From positions 186,001 through 250,000 of the forward strand of contig NZ_JAPENM010000006.1 in NCBI RefSeq assembly GCF_026342035.1: a stretch of DNA of 64,000 nucleotides, written 5' to 3'. Below the pieces are notes generated by a model, which was given only the letters and a program-made list of their open reading frames with translations, was not told where the DNA came from and searched no databases. Shown here in pieces: positions 59,599 to 64,000 of this stretch. The stretch is from Aldersonia sp. NBC_00410. Its GTDB lineage: Bacteria; Actinomycetota; Actinomycetes; Mycobacteriales; Mycobacteriaceae. The translations under genes and the position numbers were made by a program. Position 1 is the first letter of the stretch. Each line of letters starts with the position of its first letter.

Positions 59599-59936
59599 TC
59601 GGCGCTCGTTCTCCGGCATGCAAGCGGACTGTACTAGTTCGGCGTCATCACTCGCTGTCGGCTCCCCAACCAGCCTCGATAACTGCTCCGGGCTGGTCAG
59701 GCCGTGTATTTGACAAATCTCTGCCGCACACGTTCTCGGAGAACGCCGAGCGATTTCAAGCGAATGAGCAGCCACTCAGGACGGTTGCCGACTACGAGTC
59801 CGCGCAGTCGAGCAACCTGTGTGATCCTCGATCGCAACCAACGTCGGTCCGGCTCTGCACTTCGTTTGGTGGACCCAACGACTTGGCGGGTTGAGCATGC
59901 GGCCAATCCATGGCCGGTCGTCCTAGACTGCCCACC

Positions 59937-60908
59937 ATGTCGTCACCTGGTTGGGACGTTTCCTCCGGAGAGTTTCTGAGCCGCGAGGATAGGATGCGGC
60001 GCTTCGGCGGTAGCAAGCAGAACGGCATAGCCCCTTCGGGGCAGTCGCCGAACGTCTTCATTTATTCGGATCCAAACGCGGCAGCAGAGTTCGGCTACGT
60101 CGAAGAATGGGATGCCACCGGTGAGGTGCTCCTCTACACCGGCGACGGTCGGGTGGGGGACCAGAGTTTCGAGCACAGTCGCGGCAATACCGCTGTGCGA
60201 GATCACAAGTCGGATGGCCGAGCGTTACGCCTTTTCGAGTCTGCTGGTGAAAAGCCGGGCAGTCAGGAGGTGATCCAACGGTACGTCGGGCGGATGGAGA
60301 TCGACGATGATGAGCCGTACACCCACCGGCCAAACGTCCCAGACGCGAACGGCGCCCTGCGTTCGGCCATCGTCTTCAAGTTGCGAAGGGTCCACGACGA
60401 AACGACACCAGAGGTCGATCGCCTTGCGCAACTATCCGTCGTGCAGAAGCCGGGCGACGACGGACGGGCCGTCGTTTCGACCATTCCGGTTGAGAAGAGC
60501 AGCACGGAGAGCTTTGTCGCCGAGTACAAGGCGCTGTCGAAGAAAGAACGCACACGCACCGAGGCCAAGCTGCAGAAGAAGTACACGGACTATCTCGCGA
60601 CCGCCTATGACCGCGTCGTCTGCCAACACCAGATCCGCATCGACGGACAGACCCTGTACACCGATCTGTACGACGAAGCGATGGACGAACTCATCGAGGT
60701 GAAGTCGTCCATCGACCGCAACACGATGAGGCTCGCGCTGGGCCAGATACTGGACTACGCGGAGATCGTGAAACCTGCTCATCGAACGTTAGTGGTACCG
60801 GGACGTCCTGGCGATAGCCTCCTGACGTTATTTCATGCGCACAAGATCAAAGTTGTTTGGTGGAATGGCGACACCTTCGAGACTGGCGAGGAGATCGGAA
60901 CAACGTGA
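59937..60908 (+). CDS. Modification-dependent-type restriction endonuclease (base-recognition domain + PD-(D/E)XK)
   Basis: ATG 59937 gives 323 aa. Residues about 5-155 (SGEFLSREDRMRRFGGSKQN, NVFIYSDPNAAAEFGYVEEW, VLLYTGDGRVGDQ) resemble the SRA/EVE-like recognition domain of ScoMcrA-type enzymes. The C-terminal part has Asp243/Asp246 and ELIEVKSS (Glu254-x-Lys256), a PD-(D/E)XK nuclease core followed by LALGQILDYAEIV. Together this suggests a single-chain type IV enzyme that cuts DNA with modified bases. The exact recognition domain family is uncertain. It stands alone, about 450 bp from the IS3 element. Confidence 0.7.
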   Translation: MSSPGWDVSSGEFLSREDRMRRFGGSKQNGIAPSGQSPNVFIYSDPNAAAEFGYVEEWDATGEVLLYTGDGRVGDQSFEHSRGNTAVRDHKSDGRALRLFESAGEKPGSQEVIQRYVGRMEIDDDEPYTHRPNVPDANGALRSAIVFKLRRVHDETTPEVDRLAQLSVVQKPGDDGRAVVSTIPVEKSSTESFVAEYKALSKKERTRTEAKLQKKYTDYLATAYDRVVCQHQIRIDGQTLYTDLYDEAMDELIEVKSSIDRNTMRLALGQILDYAEIVKPAHRTLVVPGRPGDSLLTLFHAHKIKVVWWNGDTFETGEEIGTT

Positions 60909-61107
60909 CCGCGCACGCCGCGACCCACCTTTCCGCGACACCAGCTGCGCAGACCGGACGCCCGCGACCTGTCGGAGACCGACCCGGTTGCCATACGGAG
61001 CGAGCGCCCGAGCAAAATGGCGCGCCAGCGTGAGCGCGGTGACCCGCGCCGGTCGGTTCCCCCGGCACCATCACCGAGTCTCGATTCGAGCAACCGCTGC
61101 GGGAATC
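60909..61107. other. Short gap, nothing recognised
   Basis: The intergenic sequence lies between the convergent nuclease gene and the 3' fragment of the IS-split gene. No gene is seen. Confidence 0.4.
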
Positions 61108-61365
61108 ACCCTGGTTCTGCTTGAGGCCATTGGATGATTGCGCGGGCCGCTTTCTCGGCAACTTCCCACAGCTCGTCGGGGTCGATGCCATCGACCTGTA
61201 CGTACCGAGCGGGACCATTTTCATCCTGTCCCAGGAACGCGGCTAGTTCGGCATAGCCTGGGTGGCCTCTTATCTCCTTGAAGCTTTGCCAAGTGCCTTT
61301 GATTGTCAGTCGCCCGGCAGCGTTGATCGCGAGAGCGAACGGTCGGCGGGGTAGTCCGTGTGGCG
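61108..61365 (-). pseudogene. 3' fragment of the gene split by the IS3 element
   Basis: The reverse strand reads HGLPRRPFALAINAAGRLTI, then KGTWQSFKEIRGHPGYAELA and WEVAEKAARAIIQWPQAEPG, with the stop at 61108-61110. It has no start and begins at the IS edge. The frame fits the C-terminal continuation of the protein at 62639-63439, which stops at the other IS edge after GGLFCRVHVEG. The two fragments together form one PD-(D/E)XK gene of about 350 codons. Confidence 0.8.
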
Positions 61366-61439
61366 TGTCCCCCGTGGATGAGTCCGGGTGGTTCTAGAGT
61401 CCTATGCTCCGGATAGGGGCTGGAAGGACGACGAACGGC

Positions 61440-61721
61440 ATGGCTGGACGGAAGCGGCATTCCGCGGAGGAGATCGTGCGGAAGTTGCGGCGCGCGGACG
61501 AGTTGACCGCGCAGGGCTTGAGCGGGGACCAGGTCGCGGCGGAGCTGGAGGTGTCGGCGGCAACGTTGTACAACTGGCGGCGAAGCTATGGCGGGATGGA
61601 CACCGACGGGGCCAAGGAGCTCAAGGAGCTGCGCGAGCAGAACTCCCGATTGAAGCGGCTGCTGGCCGAGGCCGAGTTGGAGAAGGACGCGCTGCGCGAG
61701 GTGGCGAAGGGAAAATTCTGA
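61440..61721 (+). CDS. IS3-family transposase OrfA
   Basis: ATG 61440 gives 93 residues: a helix-turn-helix (RKRHSAEEIVRKLRRADELT, then VSAATLYNWRRSYGGMDT) and a leucine-zipper region (AKELKELREQNSRLKRLLAE) ending EVAKGKF. This is the DNA-binding half of the IS3 transposase. Its end, AAG-GGA-AAA-TTC-TGA, contains an A4 run suitable for -1 frameshifting into OrfB. Confidence 0.9.
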   Translation: MAGRKRHSAEEIVRKLRRADELTAQGLSGDQVAAELEVSAATLYNWRRSYGGMDTDGAKELKELREQNSRLKRLLAEAELEKDALREVAKGKF

Positions 61722-62584
61722 GCCCGACTGCCAAGCGCCGCGCCGTGGACATGCTCACCCAAACGATGGGCCTGTCGCAACGGTTGGCGTGCAAGGCGGT
61801 TGGGCTGGCCCGTTCCACCTATCGGCGTACCCCGCTGGCGCAGACTCCGGCCGATCCGGACGCCGAGATGAGGGCCTGGCTGCGCACGTACGCGGTTAAG
61901 CATCCCTGCCATGGATTTCGTCGTGCGTGGGCGGCACTGCGCCACGACGAGCACCGCCACGTCAACAAGAAGAAGGTGCATCGGCTCTGGCGTGAGGAGG
62001 GTCTGCAGGTGCGGGTGCACAGTCCCCGTAAACGTGCCGGCGCCTCGTCGTTCCCGGCGATCGCCGCGGATGCACCGAAGGTGGTGTGGGCGCTGGATTT
62101 CCAGTTCGATTCCACCATCGACGGCAAGGCGGTCAAGATCGCGTCGATGCTCGATGAGCACACGAGGCGGTCGCTGCTGAACATCGTGGAACGCTCGATC
62201 GCCGCCGAGCGGCTCGTCACCGAACTCGACAAGGCGTTCGCATTGTGGGGTGGACCGCCGCTGGTCTTGCGGATGGACAACGGACCGGAGCTGATCTCCC
62301 AAGCGTTGCAACAGTTCTGCCGTGATCGGGTCGGGATCAGCTACATCCCACCCGGGACACCGTGGAACAACGGCTACATCGAATCGTTCAACAACCGACT
62401 CCGCAGGGAGTGCCTCAACCGCAACCACTGGACCAACCTGCTCGAGGCCCGCGTGGTCATCGGCGACTTCAAGGACGACAACAACCATCGACACCGGCAT
62501 TCGGCGCTGGGCTACCTCACGCCGGCCGAGTACGCTGCCGGATGCACTCACACGCATCATCCCGTGGGCTGCGAGATCGGCTGA
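61718..62584 (+). CDS. IS3-family transposase OrfB (DDE integrase domain)
   Basis: Read in the -1 frame relative to OrfA, probably as an OrfAB fusion, this 288-codon region begins ILSPTAKRR. It contains HTH_21-type LRTYAVKHPCHGFRRAWAAL and the rve domain: VWALDFQFDSTIDGK (first Asp), VLRMDNGPELISQAL (second Asp) and YIESFNNRLRRECLN (Glu). It ends SALGYLTPAEYAAG. All three catalytic residues are present. Independent initiation could use GTG 61745 or ATG 61751. Confidence 0.9.
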   Translation: MSPTAKRRAVDMLTQTMGLSQRLACKAVGLARSTYRRTPLAQTPADPDAEMRAWLRTYAVKHPCHGFRRAWAALRHDEHRHVNKKKVHRLWREEGLQVRVHSPRKRAGASSFPAIAADAPKVVWALDFQFDSTIDGKAVKIASMLDEHTRRSLLNIVERSIAAERLVTELDKAFALWGGPPLVLRMDNGPELISQALQQFCRDRVGISYIPPGTPWNNGYIESFNNRLRRECLNRNHWTNLLEARVVIGDFKDDNNHRHRHSALGYLTPAEYAAGCTHTHHPVGCEIG

Positions 62585-62638
62585 ACCGAATCAATCACAA
62601 CGTGGCTCCAGAACCACATGGGCCGACTATCGGGGACC

Positions 62639-63439
62639 TTCCACGTGCACACGGCAGAACAACCCACCGCGAGGCCGCGTGCCGTACCAGAAGAGATCGC
62701 CGCCATCGGGTGGGTGATTCTCGTCGAGGTGGTTCAGAATCTGCGAGAGAATGTTCTGATCGTCGGGGTCTTCGACGGCGGCGATGAAGCTCTGCCGAGT
62801 CCATCGGTCGGACTGGCCGTCACCGTGTGCCGCCTTGGCTGCCGCGATCTCCCCGCCGAAGGTTGAAGGAACCAGTAGTTCAAGATCGTTATGGCGAGCA
62901 TAGGAGAGTTGCAGGGCTGTCACCGAAATCGCGTCGTGGGTGATGCGGTTGAGGTACTCGACGAGCCGTTGCAACTCGCGGTCGATCCGGTCTACCGCAA
63001 GACACAGACCGATGGTTGCGTTGTCGATTCGCATGCGGAGTTCTTCAAGGCCTTCGGGTGCGATCCACGCACCCAGGTCCGGGCCACCGCGTGTTGTCCA
63101 GGCGGTGCGAAAGCTGTCGAACCCGTCGCCTGAAATGGCTGCGGCATAATCGATGACCTGCCCGATGACCATCCGGCGCTTCTCGGGGTTGGATTCAAGC
63201 TTGCATTCCACGACCGTCAACGCCCCGTCGGCGGTGACGATCACCACGTCGGCTGGTCCAGCAGAGGTGGGTAATTCGCGCACGCTCAGCGAACCCTCCG
63301 GTACGCCGGGAATCCAGTGCGGCGATGCCGCCAAGACTTCTTGCAGGTGCGCCTCGTTGGCATACGTGGACGACTCCGGGGCGCTCCACGGTCCTGGATC
63401 ACCGAAGCGGTGCACGAGAATCCTGTTGCTGTCGCTCAC
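62639..63439 (-). pseudogene. 5' part of a PD-(D/E)XK nuclease-like gene, split by IS3
   Basis: GTG 63439 (VSDSNRILVHRFGDPG) is the likely start; the frame is open to 63604, over the divergent mrr start. Residues about 60-110 contain GPADVVIVTADGALTVVECK with LESNPEKRRMVIGQVIDYAA, the D-x(n)-ECK motif of NucS/PD-(D/E)XK nucleases that often stand next to restriction genes. The coding frame stops at the IS edge (62627-62629 inside the element) and continues at 61365. The gene is therefore inactivated unless the IS excises. Confidence 0.8.
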
Positions 63440-63579
63440 TGCTTCTGCCCTGCGATGCTCACGAATGGTGAACCTACCGGCATCCCACCGCCCTGCGGAT
63501 GCGTTGTTGGCGATTCGAGCTTCCTTGCCTATACCCGATTCAACCCCCTGGGGTGAGAGGGTCTGGCTAGGGTCACGCC

Positions 63580-64000
63580 GTGGCGATACCTGACTTTCAG
63601 ACATTGATGCGGCCAGTGCTGGTTGCCGTTGATGGTCCGACCCCGAAGTCCCACGCGCAGATTCGCGACGTGGTCGCCCCCGTGCTCGGGGTCACCGACG
63701 AGGACCGCCAGGTGATGCTGCCCAGCGGCACCCAGGCCCTGTTCACCAACAGGGTGGCATGGGCGATCACTCACATGACTCAGGCCGGGCTACTGACCCG
63801 GCCCGAGCGGGGTCGCTATCTCCTCAGCGAAACGCGGTCGCACGGTGCTCAACGACAATCCGGAATCGGTTGATATGACCGTGCTGTCCAAATTTCCGGA
63901 GTATCAGGAGTTTCGTGCCCGCAAGAGAGGCAAGCCCGTTGAGCAGTCGGTGGCTGTGGTCGCTGATGAGGTTTCACCCAGTGAGTCAATCGGCCAGATT
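63580..64000 (+). pseudogene. mrr: mrr-type restriction gene, frameshifted and cut by window end
   Basis: GTG 63580 (MAIPDFQTLMRPVLVAVDGP) begins the winged-helix N-terminal domain of Mrr proteins (LPSGTQALFTNRVAWAITHM, then TQAGLLTRPERGRYLLSE). At AAA 63830-63832 one extra A moves the expected continuation (RTVLNDNPESVDMTVLSKFP, then EYQEFRARKRGKPVE) into another frame, while the original frame stops at 63873. The catalytic domain lies beyond the window. Mrr enzymes cut methylated DNA. The frameshift may be real or a sequencing error. Confidence 0.7.

Larger units (their letters stand above)
61366..62638 (+). mobile_element. IS3-family insertion sequence (IS407-group-like)
   Basis: The element carries OrfA and OrfB in -1 relation and has imperfect inverted ends: left TGTCCCCCGTGGATG-x-GTCC and right (reverse) GGTCCCCGATAGTCGG. 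Both ends are followed by a GTGGTTCT-(A/G)-GAG block. The edges given are estimated from these ends and from the breaks in the interrupted gene. The transposase looks intact, so the element may be recent. Confidence 0.8.

Noticed and set aside
49579-64000. Second copy of the ssrA end (attR) inside the window
   Set aside because: No match to the T-arm plus acceptor sequence was found by eye. A computed search is needed to be certain.

Overview
The window looks like chromosome from a high-GC mycolate-type actinomycete, most likely Nocardia or a close Rhodococcus-like relative. The signs are GTG and TTG starts, ATGA/TGATG overlaps, a PknF-type kinase, FadD/FadE clusters, the prfB-mscS-ftsE-ftsX-smpB-ssrA gene order and a tmRNA tag reading ADSNQRDYALAA. 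This assignment is inference from gene content; no database was searched.

Positions 1-22.9 kb are ordinary chromosome. They hold the 5' end of bacterioferritin, a Bfd ferredoxin, an SDR oxidoreductase, a galactose operon (galT-galK, a sodium:sugar symporter and a small membrane partner), three acyl-CoA ligases and two acyl-CoA dehydrogenases. Then come a HisN-type phosphatase, a flavin reductase divergent from an XRE regulator, and the housekeeping run prfB, mscS, a small anchored Thr/Pro-rich protein, ftsE, ftsX, smpB, an EamA transporter and ssrA.

From the 3' end of ssrA to the window end (22.9-64 kb) the sequence is a mosaic genomic island. A tyrosine integrase lies directly behind ssrA, which places the attachment site in the tmRNA gene. 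No second att copy was seen by eye, so the right end probably lies beyond 64 kb. The first module (24-26 kb) has a 74-aa protein, an excisionase-like HTH protein and two unknowns. A related 72-aa protein starts a second, phage-satellite-like module (45.1-49.6 kb) with a DUF3631-type P-loop ATPase, several small overlapping genes and a small serine recombinase. Between and after these lie cargo genes: a PknF-like kinase, a single-subunit polymerase-like protein preceded by a small Cys protein, two HNH nucleases, a membrane Mrr-like protein lacking its catalytic lysine, a two-gene McrBC system, secreted beta-propeller proteins, a GIY-YIG-like protein, a type-IV-like PD-(D/E)XK enzyme, a PD-(D/E)XK gene split by an IS3 element, and a frameshifted mrr.

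The island is decaying. It contains IS481 and probable IS21 debris, two serine-recombinase tail fragments, frameshifted secreted genes and several gene-poor stretches. A recurring CTATAG-N5-CTATAG box precedes three of its transcription units. The McrC C-terminus ends in the same peptide as the gene just before mcrB, which suggests the McrBC cassette was spliced in by recombination. The strongest candidate for undescribed biology is the polymerase-like protein at 28.8-30.6 kb.
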